Source: CAYLJJ01 sp964384025
GTDB lineage: Bacteria; Myxococcota_A; Bradymonadia; UBA7976; UBA1532
Length of the DNA: 64,000 bases
Assembly: GCA_964384025.1 (NCBI GenBank)
Contig: CAYLJJ010000020.1
Location: forward strand, 8,696-72,695
Reading direction: 5' to 3'
Shown piece after piece: positions 1 through 8,951 of the stretch (positions are counted from its first letter, which is position 1; each line of letters opens with the position of its first letter). The position numbers were made by a program, and so were the translations under genes. A model generated the notes under the pieces. That model was given only the letters and a program-made list of their open reading frames with translations. It searched no databases and had not been told where the DNA came from.

Positions 1-265
1 GATCTTGAAAAACCAAGCCTACGCTGCGTCGGATAGACTCCAGAGTAGAGGCTTGAACGGGGATCTCCCCGATTCGAATCTGCCCCTGGCTGGGTAGAAT
101 CACCCCTGCCATAAGCTGAAGGAGAGTGGATTTTCCCGCTCCGTTGGCGCCCACGACAGCGACAGACTCTCCATGGATGATACGAAAAGAGATTTTTTCA
201 AGCGCAGCTTCCTGGCCTGGATAGTTGTAGCCTAGCCCTCGAGCTTCGATGATGTGATGGCTCAT
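1..265 (-). CDS. ABC/ECF transporter ATP-binding protein (A component), 3' part missing
   Basis: This is the N-terminal ~88 residues of an ABC ATPase; the rest lies beyond the left edge. The Walker A motif GANGAGKST is at about residues 37-45 and the Q-loop reads VFQD near the cut. The opening (ARGLGYNYPGQEAALEKISF) is typical of CbiO/EcfA subunits of energy-coupling-factor importers for cobalt, nickel or vitamins. The ATG overlaps the stop codon of the T-component gene by four bases (ATGA), so the two are probably translationally coupled. The substrate cannot be told because no S component or CbiM is visible. Family assignment is secure; the exact subfamily is inferred from the neighbour. 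Confidence 0.88.
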   Translation of the reverse strand, partial: MSHHIIEARGLGYNYPGQEAALEKISFRIIHGESVAVVGANGAGKSTLLQLMAGVILPSQGQIRIGEIPVQASTLESIRRSVGLVFQD

Positions 266-1044
266 GACAGGAAGAGATCTCCCAGAAGTTGGCTCAGATC
301 CCAGCGACGCATCAGAGAGAAGAGGAGGGACCAGCTGAGCAGGAAGAGGCTGTCTGCCCAACGCCAGGAGCGCGGGGGTAGAGGCATCAGCCCTTTAAAA
401 CCTCGGGAGCGCATAGCGATCTGGATCCGCTCAGCGCGCTGGACGCTGCGAGAGAGGAGCTGGGCCAGAAAGCGCCCGTGGTGCTCTAAGCTTAACTTCT
501 GTCCAGAGAAGCTTCGCTGTCGGCGAGCCCTAGAGGCCCTGAGGCTCTCTTGGAGCAAGATCTGAAGGGCTCGATGGCTGAGGAGCAGCTGAGTCACCAG
601 GATCTTGGGAAGCTTCAAACCCTGAAGACCACGACAGATCCCTTGAAAGCCTGTCACCGCCAAAATACAGAGCAGCGCGCTGACACCAAAAAGGAAGCGC
701 AGCAAAATCGAAGCGGAGGAGAGCAGGCCCAGAGAGAGCTTCTCAGCGAAGAACAGCTCACCCAGGGCCATAAAGAGAGCAAAAGGAGAGGCCAGGAGGA
801 GGGGCAGGAGCAGAGGGCGGAGGGGTAGAGCCGCCCAGATAAAGAGAGAGAATGGGAAGAGGCTCATCGGCAAGAGCGCTGTTGGGTTTTGGGGATCGTA
901 GGAGCTGAGCAGCAGAGTGTAGAGGAGAAGAACCAGAAGCTTTCCGCGTGGATCCAAGCGATGCAGCGCGCTCTCTCTCTCGGTAAGGCGCTGTAGAGCA
1001 CTCAGTTCCCCCTGAACTCTAGCGAGGGGATGATCAACCCGCAT
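262..1044 (-). CDS. Energy-coupling factor transporter transmembrane protein (CbiQ/EcfT family)
   Basis: A 260-residue membrane protein. After a short cytoplasmic start (MRVDHPLARVQGE) there is the HRLDPRGK segment seen in CbiQ/EcfT proteins, then several hydrophobic segments rich in Leu (roughly residues 35-150 and 235-255). Between them lies a basic, helical cytoplasmic region holding SRARRQR and AMRSRGF, which correspond to the Ala-Arg-Gly-type coupling motifs that dock on the ATPase pair. I chose the ATG at 1044 because GAGGAG lies just upstream; an in-frame extension to 1152 would run into the divergent gene's leader. It overlaps the ATPase gene by four bases. EcfT couples ATP hydrolysis to uptake of a vitamin or metal by an S component that is not in this window. 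Confidence 0.85.
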   Translation of the reverse strand: MRVDHPLARVQGELSALQRLTERESALHRLDPRGKLLVLLLYTLLLSSYDPQNPTALLPMSLFPFSLFIWAALPLRPLLLPLLLASPFALFMALGELFFAEKLSLGLLSSASILLRFLFGVSALLCILAVTGFQGICRGLQGLKLPKILVTQLLLSHRALQILLQESLRASRARRQRSFSGQKLSLEHHGRFLAQLLSRSVQRAERIQIAMRSRGFKGLMPLPPRSWRWADSLFLLSWSLLFSLMRRWDLSQLLGDLFLS

Positions 1045-1137
1045 GCTTCTCCTCAACAGCAAGGCCGAGAAAATATGCAGTGAAGCACTGACGACTTTAA
1101 AGGTAGAAAAAAAGGGAACTCGATTTAGGGAGGGGGA

Positions 1138-4100
1138 ATGCACAAACTCCATCTTATTTTTTGCTCTTTCTTGTCTTTGGTTGGTTGTATCTCTGATCTT
1201 CGGGGAGGCTGTGAAGAGGACTCTGAGTGCATACCTGGAGCCTGCGTCGGTGGCATCTGTGTGATTGTCATCGGAGAAGAGGCTGGGCCAAAGCCTGGAG
1301 AATCGGGCCTCGAGGAGTGGGGACCTCCTCTGGACAGCATGGGGTTCTTAGATCAGAGAGAGGATTTTGGAGACAGAGTCCTTCAGGATCTCTCCGAGAT
1401 TGCTGAACGCTTGACGGAGAACCCGCTTCCTGAGTTTGAGCTTCTCGATTCTGAGGCAGATCTTGAAGCTCAGGATACAAGCCTCGATTCTGAGGCAGAT
1501 CTTGAAACTCAGGATACAAGCCCCGATTCTGAGGCAGACCTTGAAACTCAGGATACAAGCTCAGACTCTGGACTTGAAGATCTGCCCTCTCTGCCGGACG
1601 GTCTACCTCCTGGTTGCGAGCCTGAGCGTTGTGATGGAGAGGACAACGACTGCAATGGAGTCATTGATGACCTCCCCACACAGCACTGCTACGACTTCAG
1701 GCGGGGTGGGAGACCGGGAACTGGGCTTTGTCAAAGTGGAGAGTTCCGCTGCGATAATGGAATCTGGAGCGGTTGTGAAAATGCTATTTATCCTCATGAT
1801 GAAGAACTCTGTGATGGTTTTGATGATGATTGTGACGGGAGTATCGATGAAGATTTCGAGTTAGGATTTGAGTGTTCTTCTGGTCTAGGTGTTTGTAGGA
1901 ACAACGGAATCACAATCTGCAACCCAAATGGTGAAGGAGTAATATGTAATGCTTTAGCAACTCAACCATCTGAAGAGGAGGTCTGCAATGGCTTAGATGA
2001 CAATTGCAACAATCAAATCGATGAAGATATTGAAAGAGAGTGTTATAACGTCGACATGGGCGGAACTCCGGGAATAGGGGTATGTAATGTGGGAATACAG
2101 CATTGTAATCTAGGTAACTGGAGTATTTGTCTTGGTGCAAATTATCCGACAAACGAAGAATGCAATAACCTAGATGATGATTGCGATGGTGACGTTGATG
2201 AAAACATAGTCGTTGAATGCTATAGTGATATTTTGGGAGATTCACTGGGTGGAATTCCAGGTGTTGGGATTTGCAGGAACGGTATTAGTGTTTGTAACGA
2301 AGGGCAATTTTCCGTTTGTGAAGGAGCGATCGGCCCAACAGATGAAATATGCAACGGAATTGCCGATGAAGACTGCAATCATGCGGTTGATGATGGTTGT
2401 GAATGTGGAAATTTAGAACAACAAGAATGTTATTCGGGTCCAGATGGAACAGATATGGTTGGCATATGTACTCATGGTCAACAAATTTGCCATTTGGGGT
2501 TATGGGGCGAATGTGAAGGTCAAATTCTGCCTGAGGTTGAAATATGCAACAACCAAGATGATGATTGTGATGGAGAGACTGATGAAGAAATAAATCAAGG
2601 GTGTTATAGCTTTGAAAATGCTACATTAAACACTGGAAGATGCCATTCCGGTGTTAAATTTTGCGAAAATGGAGTATTCCTCGATGAGTGTATCGGCGAA
2701 ACTGGGCCTATATCTGAAATATGCAATGGCGTTGATGACGATTGTGATGGAGATACGGATGAAAATCTCTTCGAAGAGTGTTATATCCATGGCGAAGTGC
2801 ATGCTGAAATTGGCATTTGTGCTCTCGGCACAAAAACTTGCAGTGACGGCATCTGGAGTAGTTGTTCCGGCTCTATTCCACCGAAACCTGAAGAATGCAA
2901 CGGATTTGATGATGACTGTGACGGTATGGTTGACGAAGAGCTTGGAAGACAATGTTATGGTTTTGATCCTACAAGAGCAGGCATTGGAATTTGCGAATTC
3001 GGCACGGAATATTGCGTAAATGGCGAATGGTCTGATGATTGTGTCGGTGATGTTGCTCCATTAATTGAAGATTGCGCTGGGAATAATGATGAGGATTGCG
3101 ATAATAACCCCAATAATGGTTGCGATTGCAATAGTGGCAATGAGCAGGACTGCTATTCTGGACCGGACGGAACTGCTGAAATTGGATTATGTACCGGTGG
3201 CGAGCAGAGATGTGTCGATGGGATTTGGGAAGACTGCTTTGGTCAAGTAGTGCCCAGCAGTGAGAGGTGTGAGGGCGGTTTGGATGAAGATTGTGATGGA
3301 GAAATCGATGACTCTGATGAAGGATGGGAAAATACACCATGTATAGCAGAAGCAGAGGGGAAATGCGCTGAGGGGCATTTTGAATGCATAAATTCAGTTC
3401 AAACATGCGTTCCTTCTGAAGGAATCCCTGAAATTTGCAATGGAATCGATGATGATTGCAATGGTTTGATTGATGATATCGACCGTGTAGAATGTAGAAC
3501 GGAGCAATGCTTCGGGTTTCAGCAATGTATTAATGCTGAGCTGCTTTGCATAAATCCAAATCCAAACCAAATGCTAGAAACATGCAATCAAATCGACGAT
3601 GACTGCGATGGACTCATAGACGAATCCCTGATTTTCGATCAAGAACCGATCTCTTTCATCACTGAATTAGATGAGGTAAGGGAAGATTCCCGATGTGATA
3701 TCGATTCATTTCAGGCAGATCCGCTGATTGTTTCGGTGTTCATGGAGGCTTCAGATGAAGATCCTGTCATAAAACTTGGATTGACAAGAGAAAACGTGAC
3801 CACAGAACTGCAACTATCAAATCGACCAAAACAAAGGTCGCCATCTGTAGCTGTCGATGAAAATGACATAGGAATTCTTTGGACAGAAAGATCTGAGGTT
3901 AGATTTGAAGGTGAAATGCAAAGTAGCCGAATTCTCCGTTTTAACAACATCCCAGTTTTGTCATTGGTCGCCGAAGATATGCTGCTACCGACGTTGAATG
4001 ATTTAGCTATAGATCGAACTATCTTGGATAGTGGTGATGATTTCCATGGTTCGTTTTTATTTGCATCTAGAAATGGACTAGAAGCGGTATGGATTGATGG

Positions 4101-4710
4101 CAATGATGTTAAAGTAGCCCATAGCAACCTTAATTGGAGAGCAAGGGTTATGTATACAGCAGGTATTGGTGTTTCTATATCGAACCCCAGGGGGTTGTCA
4201 GCTCAGTATAGTTCTGTTTTCGCTTGGGAAAGTGAAAACTCAGACGAAAATCGACTGGTGATGATTAAATTAGACCGTGTCGGCTATTCTCAGCGCATTC
4301 ACTCTGTAGAAAACGCTCATTCTCCTGAACTTGAACGAGTAGGAGATCAAGTTGCTATTCTATATATAAATGCACTCGGCGATCTAAAACTCATGTTTAT
4401 GGAATCTGATGGTAGCTTGGGACCCAGCTTTCCTATCGCAAACAACGTACAGCGAGCTGATCTCCTCTGGGACGGCAGCGCCTTGCTCATCGCTTGGTTT
4501 GATCGAATGGAGGAGCAGATCAAGCTTCGGCTCTATAACGCAGAGGGGGCGGGCATCTCCTCTGAGGAAGTTCTGGTCTCAGAGGCAACCCCAGATCTGG
4601 CGTTGGGGCTCCTCAACGGAAGACGATTGCTCCTCCAACGCAGCGAAAATCAGGAAGGGATACAGAACTACACCCTCCACCAAGGAGAGTTTCTCTGCCC
4701 CTCCCCCTAG
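1138..4710 (+). CDS. MopE-type Cys/Asp-repeat lipoprotein
   Basis: A 1190-residue putative surface lipoprotein. The signal peptide ends in a lipobox, LVGC, with Cys17. An acidic linker follows with three near-identical 13-residue repeats (about residues 104-142). From about 160 to 835 there are twelve units of the pattern CNGxDDDCDGxIDE, each followed by two or three more cysteines; this is the putative metal-binding repeat of the MopE family. The last ~350 residues are Cys-poor and beta-rich, with recurring short strands (for example AILYINALGDLKLMFM), resembling a beta-propeller. The start has a strong GGAGGGGGA leader. The middle of the gene (about 1,850-4,400) is visibly richer in A/T and uses different codons from both ends. 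Surface display and metal binding are inferred; no enzyme motif is visible. Confidence 0.8.
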   Translation: MHKLHLIFCSFLSLVGCISDLRGGCEEDSECIPGACVGGICVIVIGEEAGPKPGESGLEEWGPPLDSMGFLDQREDFGDRVLQDLSEIAERLTENPLPEFELLDSEADLEAQDTSLDSEADLETQDTSPDSEADLETQDTSSDSGLEDLPSLPDGLPPGCEPERCDGEDNDCNGVIDDLPTQHCYDFRRGGRPGTGLCQSGEFRCDNGIWSGCENAIYPHDEELCDGFDDDCDGSIDEDFELGFECSSGLGVCRNNGITICNPNGEGVICNALATQPSEEEVCNGLDDNCNNQIDEDIERECYNVDMGGTPGIGVCNVGIQHCNLGNWSICLGANYPTNEECNNLDDDCDGDVDENIVVECYSDILGDSLGGIPGVGICRNGISVCNEGQFSVCEGAIGPTDEICNGIADEDCNHAVDDGCECGNLEQQECYSGPDGTDMVGICTHGQQICHLGLWGECEGQILPEVEICNNQDDDCDGETDEEINQGCYSFENATLNTGRCHSGVKFCENGVFLDECIGETGPISEICNGVDDDCDGDTDENLFEECYIHGEVHAEIGICALGTKTCSDGIWSSCSGSIPPKPEECNGFDDDCDGMVDEELGRQCYGFDPTRAGIGICEFGTEYCVNGEWSDDCVGDVAPLIEDCAGNNDEDCDNNPNNGCDCNSGNEQDCYSGPDGTAEIGLCTGGEQRCVDGIWEDCFGQVVPSSERCEGGLDEDCDGEIDDSDEGWENTPCIAEAEGKCAEGHFECINSVQTCVPSEGIPEICNGIDDDCNGLIDDIDRVECRTEQCFGFQQCINAELLCINPNPNQMLETCNQIDDDCDGLIDESLIFDQEPISFITELDEVREDSRCDIDSFQADPLIVSVFMEASDEDPVIKLGLTRENVTTELQLSNRPKQRSPSVAVDENDIGILWTERSEVRFEGEMQSSRILRFNNIPVLSLVAEDMLLPTLNDLAIDRTILDSGDDFHGSFLFASRNGLEAVWIDGNDVKVAHSNLNWRARVMYTAGIGVSISNPRGLSAQYSSVFAWESENSDENRLVMIKLDRVGYSQRIHSVENAHSPELERVGDQVAILYINALGDLKLMFMESDGSLGPSFPIANNVQRADLLWDGSALLIAWFDRMEEQIKLRLYNAEGAGISSEEVLVSEATPDLALGLLNGRRLLLQRSENQEGIQNYTLHQGEFLCPSP
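1447..1563 (+). repeat. Three tandem 39-bp in-frame repeats
   Basis: Three adjacent 39-bp units (1447-1485, 1486-1524, 1525-1563) encode DSEADLEAQDTSL, DSEADLETQDTSP and DSEADLETQDTSS. The copies differ at a few positions only, so the array is recent or kept alike by slippage. It forms the acidic linker between the lipid anchor and the Cys-rich repeats, and copy number is likely to vary between strains. Confidence 0.95.
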
Positions 4711-4720
4711 AATCGATTGC

Positions 4721-5461
4721 TCACCCCTTAAAATACTGTTTTGAGAAGCGCCAGAGAAAGCGGGGGTTCTGGATCAGATAGCGCCGCCAGAGACGGCGGG
4801 GCTCACTCTGGAGCCTAAAAAGCCACTCTAAGCCCATCAGTTGGAGCAGACGTGGTGCCTCAGGTTTGCGTCCGCTGAGGAAGTCAAAGACAGCGCCGAC
4901 GCCCAGCATCACACAGGGCAAACGATCACGATGAGCTGCCATCCAGCGCTCCTGCTTAGGGCAGCCGATGCCCACTAGAAGGATCTGAGTTCCTGAGCGG
5001 ATGATCTCCTCTACATAGCTTCGATCCTCCTCTTCGGTTGGAGGACGGAAGGGGGGAGAGATGGCGCAGACCACCTCTAAACCGGGAGCCCGCTCTTGGA
5101 GAGTCTGAGTGAGGGGCTCTAGAAAATCAGGGGTCCCTCCGTAGAGGCCCAGCTTGAGACCTCGCCTAGCGGCTTCCTGACAGACCGCCACGCTGAGATC
5201 CAAACCGCGGATCTGCTCAGCCCCCTCAGCCCCCAAGAGGCGCTGAGCCCAGAGGATGGGGCGACCATCAGCGACAGAGAGGTCGGCGGTGTTGATCAAC
5301 CTGCGATATTCAGCGCTGTCCACGCTCTGCATACAGGTGTAGACATTAGAGACGCAGACAGAGCGCCCCAAGCCCTGCTCAGCCCAGCTCGCGATCTGCT
5401 CTCTGATCTCCTCCAGAGTGCCTACCCTAACCCGCATCCCTAGAATCTCTACAGAAGACAT
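4721..5461 (-). CDS. WecG/TagA/CpsF family glycosyltransferase
   Basis: A 246-residue GT26-type glycosyltransferase. Family hallmarks are visible: NVYTCMQSVDSAEYRRLINTA near the N-terminus, VADGRPILWAQRLLG at about residues 63-77, and LLVGIGCPKQERWM at about 160-173. Such enzymes add a second sugar (for example ManNAc or glucose) to an undecaprenyl-diphosphate-linked sugar on the inner membrane face. The gene starts one base after the stop of the upstream initiating transferase gene, so the two likely act in sequence on the same lipid-linked glycan. It converges on the MopE-type gene, ending 10 bases from its stop. The sugar specificity cannot be read from the sequence. Confidence 0.9.
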   Translation of the reverse strand: MSSVEILGMRVRVGTLEEIREQIASWAEQGLGRSVCVSNVYTCMQSVDSAEYRRLINTADLSVADGRPILWAQRLLGAEGAEQIRGLDLSVAVCQEAARRGLKLGLYGGTPDFLEPLTQTLQERAPGLEVVCAISPPFRPPTEEEDRSYVEEIIRSGTQILLVGIGCPKQERWMAAHRDRLPCVMLGVGAVFDFLSGRKPEAPRLLQLMGLEWLFRLQSEPRRLWRRYLIQNPRFLWRFSKQYFKG

Positions 5462-5462
5462 C

Positions 5463-6905
5463 TCAGCTCCCAGAACCCATAAACACAGCAGGTATGGTTT
5501 TAAAGAGAATCTTCAAATCTAGCCAGAGGGACCAGTGATCGATATACCAAAGATCGAGTTCCATCCAACGTTCAAAGCTCAGGCGATTTCGCCCTGAGAC
5601 CTGCCAGAGTCCCGTGAGTCCAGGCCGCATGGAGAGGCGCCGACGCTGCCAAGCTTCATAATTTTCCACTTCTGAAGGCAACGGGGGACGGGGACCAATC
5701 AGGCTCATATCTCCCATCAAGACATTGAATAGTTGAGGCAGCTCATCGATGCTGCTGCGGCGAAGAAAGCGTCCTACCGAGGTGACACGGGGATCTTTGG
5801 CGATCTTGAAAGCATGCCCATCCATCTCATTGAAAGCCTCAAGTTGGGCTCGTTGAGCTTCAGCATCCTGGCACATGGAGCGGAATTTATACATTTGGAA
5901 GCGTCGCCCGTTGCGACCGCAGCGCTCCTGTTTAAAGAAAATTGGCCCTTTAGAACCAAATTTGATCGCCATGGCAGTAAAGAGCATCAGAGGACTGAAA
6001 ATGAGCAACATTAAGAGCGCTCCTAGGAAGTCACTGAGGCTCTTGATGGTCATGCTGAAGTCTCCTAAAGGAGTTCGTCGTAAAGAGAGGAGGGGTTGCT
6101 CATAACCATCAAAGCTGCGAACAGAGAATTGACCATCCCAGGAGGGGAGCTTAGGCAGGGTGAGGGAGACATCCACACCTCGAAGGTGACAGGCGTCTAA
6201 GAGTTCTGAGTCAATCGGCTTCTCTCCCAATACAAAAACAACCTCATCTACAGGGTGATGGTCCAAGAACTCCGCCAAGGGTTGCTCAAAGAGAGGCTGA
6301 GCCTCAGGATCTGGAGGCTCTTTGCCCTTCAAATAACCCAAGAGTTTGAGATCCCAGGTGTGAAAGCTGCTCAAAGCTTGACCACAAGCGAGGGCCCCAG
6401 AGTCCGCACCCTGTATCAAGACACGATGCCCATCCATCCTCTTCCGGCGCAGTTGAGCTAAGAGGTTCATCAAGCCGATGCGTCCCAGGCTGAGCATAAG
6501 GAAGCTGAGGAGTGCGAAGAGGAAAACTTGAGAGCGGGCTATAAAGGTCAGCTTGAAGAGGAAGATGGTGCTGATCAACAGCGCGGCCATCAGACCTACG
6601 ATCTTCAATTGGCGCAACGTCTGAACCCGGAGTGAGCATCGGAAGTCTTGAGCCTTCATCAGGTGAAGGATCAGTATAAAGATGGGCAGCAGCGCCAGGA
6701 GGAGCAGATCATAACCCGCGATGTTCTCTAGAGGAGAGAGCTGGCTCAAAGGAGCTTCAAGCCAAGCAGGTAACCACCCGGAGAAGCCTCTCCAAAATGC
6801 TATATTTTGGCGCAATTCGAGACTGATCTGAAAGGCCCAGTAGATGAGCGCCAAATCAAAGCTTAGGAGAAAGCGGCGAAAGAGTCTCTCATGGTTTCGA
6901 AACAT
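5463..6905 (-). CDS. Polyprenyl-phosphate sugar-1-phosphate transferase (WbaP/WcaJ-like)
   Basis: A 480-residue membrane phosphoglycosyltransferase that would start a capsule, exopolysaccharide or O-antigen chain by moving a sugar-1-phosphate to undecaprenyl phosphate. The N-terminal ~150 residues hold about four to five hydrophobic segments, a Rossmann-like CoA-binding-3 domain follows (about 155-275), and the catalytic bacterial sugar transferase domain occupies about 285-480. Its hallmarks are KFRSM, SSIDELPQLFNVLMGDMSLI, GPRPPLP and GLTGLWQVSGR. Length and domain order match the WbaP/WcaJ large-subunit type. It is the first gene of a two-gene operon with the WecG-type transferase. A Fur-like box lies about 60 bases upstream. 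The sugar substrate is unknown. Confidence 0.92.
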   Translation of the reverse strand: MFRNHERLFRRFLLSFDLALIYWAFQISLELRQNIAFWRGFSGWLPAWLEAPLSQLSPLENIAGYDLLLLALLPIFILILHLMKAQDFRCSLRVQTLRQLKIVGLMAALLISTIFLFKLTFIARSQVFLFALLSFLMLSLGRIGLMNLLAQLRRKRMDGHRVLIQGADSGALACGQALSSFHTWDLKLLGYLKGKEPPDPEAQPLFEQPLAEFLDHHPVDEVVFVLGEKPIDSELLDACHLRGVDVSLTLPKLPSWDGQFSVRSFDGYEQPLLSLRRTPLGDFSMTIKSLSDFLGALLMLLIFSPLMLFTAMAIKFGSKGPIFFKQERCGRNGRRFQMYKFRSMCQDAEAQRAQLEAFNEMDGHAFKIAKDPRVTSVGRFLRRSSIDELPQLFNVLMGDMSLIGPRPPLPSEVENYEAWQRRRLSMRPGLTGLWQVSGRNRLSFERWMELDLWYIDHWSLWLDLKILFKTIPAVFMGSGS

Positions 6906-7226
6906 TCAAGCACTCCTATGTAATTTTCTCGCAGAACTATTAAACTTAACATAGCCGACTGTACGAAAAATGATAATCAATATATCATTTCGATTATATA
7001 TAGAACTTGCACGGTTCAGCGAACAACCCATTGAAACTTAATGATTTTCATGGGTTATCGGCTTGATTGTACAAATTCATAACATAATCCTGAGTAATAT
7101 AGATCAGTCAGCTCTAAATCCAGCAGGTATCCCTGCTCAATCCTTCCTGTGACTTAACAATCTTGAAAAAACAACCGTCCAAAATCTCAGCGACAACATC
7201 TAATTCAAAATCGGCTTGAATTGAGA
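6906..7226. other. AT-rich intergenic region without a gene
   Basis: This 321-base gap holds no convincing coding frame and is clearly more A/T-rich than the flanking genes. It lies upstream of the minus-strand polysaccharide operon and downstream of the minus-strand metalloprotease gene. It contains a Fur-like box inside an inverted repeat (see 6966-6984). No terminator with a run of T was found. Confidence 0.7.
6966..6984. promoter_or_regulatory. Fur-like box upstream of polysaccharide operon
   Basis: The 19-mer matches the classical Fur consensus GATAATGATAATCATTATC at 15 of 19 positions by hand count, including an unbroken run from positions 4 to 14. It sits inside an inverted repeat with 8-base arms (AAATGATA and TATCATTT, 6968-6990) and about 60 bases upstream of the sugar-transferase start. 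The match is direct; binding by Fur or a relative is inference, and A/T-rich DNA gives chance matches. Confidence 0.4.
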
Positions 7227-8951
7227 TCAGCTTGAGCGACGGCGGCTCAAGAGGAGGAGTGGGAAGAGTAGAAGGAGTAGGGCTCTAGGATCGCCTCTAG
7301 GGCTCTGAGCGCAGCCCTCACCACCTCCTCCACTCTCTTCCTCTTCTTCAGGCAATGCCGCATCGACCTCCTGTGAGCCTGCGTCGAGTTCAACCTCAGG
7401 CCCGCCACCAGCCCCTGCCGATCCATCTTCGCCACCGGCCCCTCCTTCCCCTTCACAAGCAAAAGCGGGGTTGGACTCAACTCCTTGAACACACAGCCCT
7501 CTGACTGGAGTGATCTCTTGGCAGCCCCAGCCAGAGGGGCAACAATCCTGAGGCTCACAGCTCTTGGTACAATGACCAGGGACCTCCACGCGATCGTCAC
7601 CCAACTCATAGCCAATACAGAGCAGATTGTTGGCGCAGATGGGGTTCTTCCAAGGCTCCTCAGGATCGACCCAGCATTGATCACCCATCCGACTGTCTCC
7701 CGGTGCGGGGTTTTTCTGACAGGCGCTGCCAGAGCCCTCAGGTTGGATTTCGATACAGCGGTAACCCTCATCACACACCCCCTCATCGCAGGGGAGCGTG
7801 CAGTAGTCGATAGGATCGCCCGTGATCTGATCGTAGTTTAGGCTGTCGCGAAAACAGAAGAAGCCATGAGCGCAGAGCCCTGTCTCGGTACAGGGGTTAC
7901 CAAAGCTGGGCATAGGACCACCCATCGCCCCCTCTCCCCTCAGGCAGAGATTGTCAGCACTGCTCTGAGCACCACAATTATAATATCTGGGACAGCTCCC
8001 CTCTCCAGCACAGCGCCCTGTACAGTAGTTGCTCCCCCCATGCTCCTCGTCCTCTACACAGCTCAGGCCCGGTTGGCAGGAAGCAGCTCCTTCACAGAGA
8101 TCTCCAAAGGCGGCCAGATCTGTCGTCGGCGCGTCTCCTCGTGCGCAGGCTCCGCTGTTGGCTGAGAGCCTCGCGCAATAGTAACCCTCACCGCAGACTT
8201 CACTCCCCGGCTCACAGTTCTGGCTGCAGTAGAGGTCAAAGCCATCATTGAGACAGAAGAGGCCATCGATACAGCGGGTCGCTGCGCAGTCATCTCCAAA
8301 CTCCGCTGTCCCTGGCTCTAGGATCGGATCCTCCACCGGCTCTGGGACTTCACCGCCAGAGGGATAGATCGTACAGGCCCCCTCGATATCATCGGCGCTC
8401 AAGGAGCGGCCCAAGGTGCCGCCGATATAGGTGGGCCACATCGTGGCCATGTTTACCTCGCTGTGGTCCAGGCCCAAGGCATGCCCTGCTTCATGAGCGC
8501 CCACACTGGCGATATCCAAGCGCCCTCCACCGAGGTTCTCATCATCAGTGCCCCATTCATGGTGCTCACCATTAAATTTGATATCTGCATCCTGCATGAT
8601 GTTGTTGGAGTTCCAACTTGATGCGGTGATTCCCAAGGCAGCGGAGGAGTCCCCCCAATTCATCTCCCGCCAAGTAACCACATTATAGCCATCTCCCTCA
8701 CCCCAACCGCTGTTGTCTGTGCGACCGTCGAAGTGCCACTTCATCGTAGAGCAGGTCAAAGTCCAAACATCGTAGCCGAGCTGAACGGCCTCTAAGGCTT
8801 TCTCATCCTCCACATCCTCTGTAAGGGTATGGTTGACAATATAGGGGATCTCTTGACCAGGGCTGATCTCCCACTTGACCCCCATCTCTACAAAGGCTTG
8901 GCCCTGTCCCCAGAAGAGAAGAAGAGCCAGAATCTTAAAGTTGAGTCTCAT
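7227..8951 (-). CDS. Secreted matrixin-like zinc metalloprotease with Cys-rich repeats and MYXO-CTERM tail
   Basis: A 574-residue exported protease. A signal peptide covers about residues 1-19. The zinc site HEAGHALGLDH (His153, Glu154, His157, His163) is followed by an MATMWP Met-turn near 168-173, the metzincin/matrixin arrangement. From about 215 to 500 there are five or six Cys-rich modules of the type CxxGLFCxxxxxxxYCSxxC, perhaps binding modules. After a Gly/Glu-rich linker the C-terminus reads GCAQSP, then a Leu-rich membrane segment and SRRRSS, a MYXO-CTERM-type sorting signal. Such tails are processed by myxosortases and the protein ends on the outer surface. The ATG has GGGAGGGAG upstream and overlaps the preceding gene's stop by four bases, suggesting a partner relation with it. 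The substrate is unknown. Confidence 0.9.
   Translation of the reverse strand: MRLNFKILALLLFWGQGQAFVEMGVKWEISPGQEIPYIVNHTLTEDVEDEKALEAVQLGYDVWTLTCSTMKWHFDGRTDNSGWGEGDGYNVVTWREMNWGDSSAALGITASSWNSNNIMQDADIKFNGEHHEWGTDDENLGGGRLDIASVGAHEAGHALGLDHSEVNMATMWPTYIGGTLGRSLSADDIEGACTIYPSGGEVPEPVEDPILEPGTAEFGDDCAATRCIDGLFCLNDGFDLYCSQNCEPGSEVCGEGYYCARLSANSGACARGDAPTTDLAAFGDLCEGAASCQPGLSCVEDEEHGGSNYCTGRCAGEGSCPRYYNCGAQSSADNLCLRGEGAMGGPMPSFGNPCTETGLCAHGFFCFRDSLNYDQITGDPIDYCTLPCDEGVCDEGYRCIEIQPEGSGSACQKNPAPGDSRMGDQCWVDPEEPWKNPICANNLLCIGYELGDDRVEVPGHCTKSCEPQDCCPSGWGCQEITPVRGLCVQGVESNPAFACEGEGGAGGEDGSAGAGGGPEVELDAGSQEVDAALPEEEEESGGGGEGCAQSPRGDPRALLLLLFPLLLLSRRRSS

Noticed and set aside
1447..1563. Possible CRISPR-like direct repeats
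   Set aside because: The 39-bp units are contiguous with no spacers and keep the reading frame of a surface protein.
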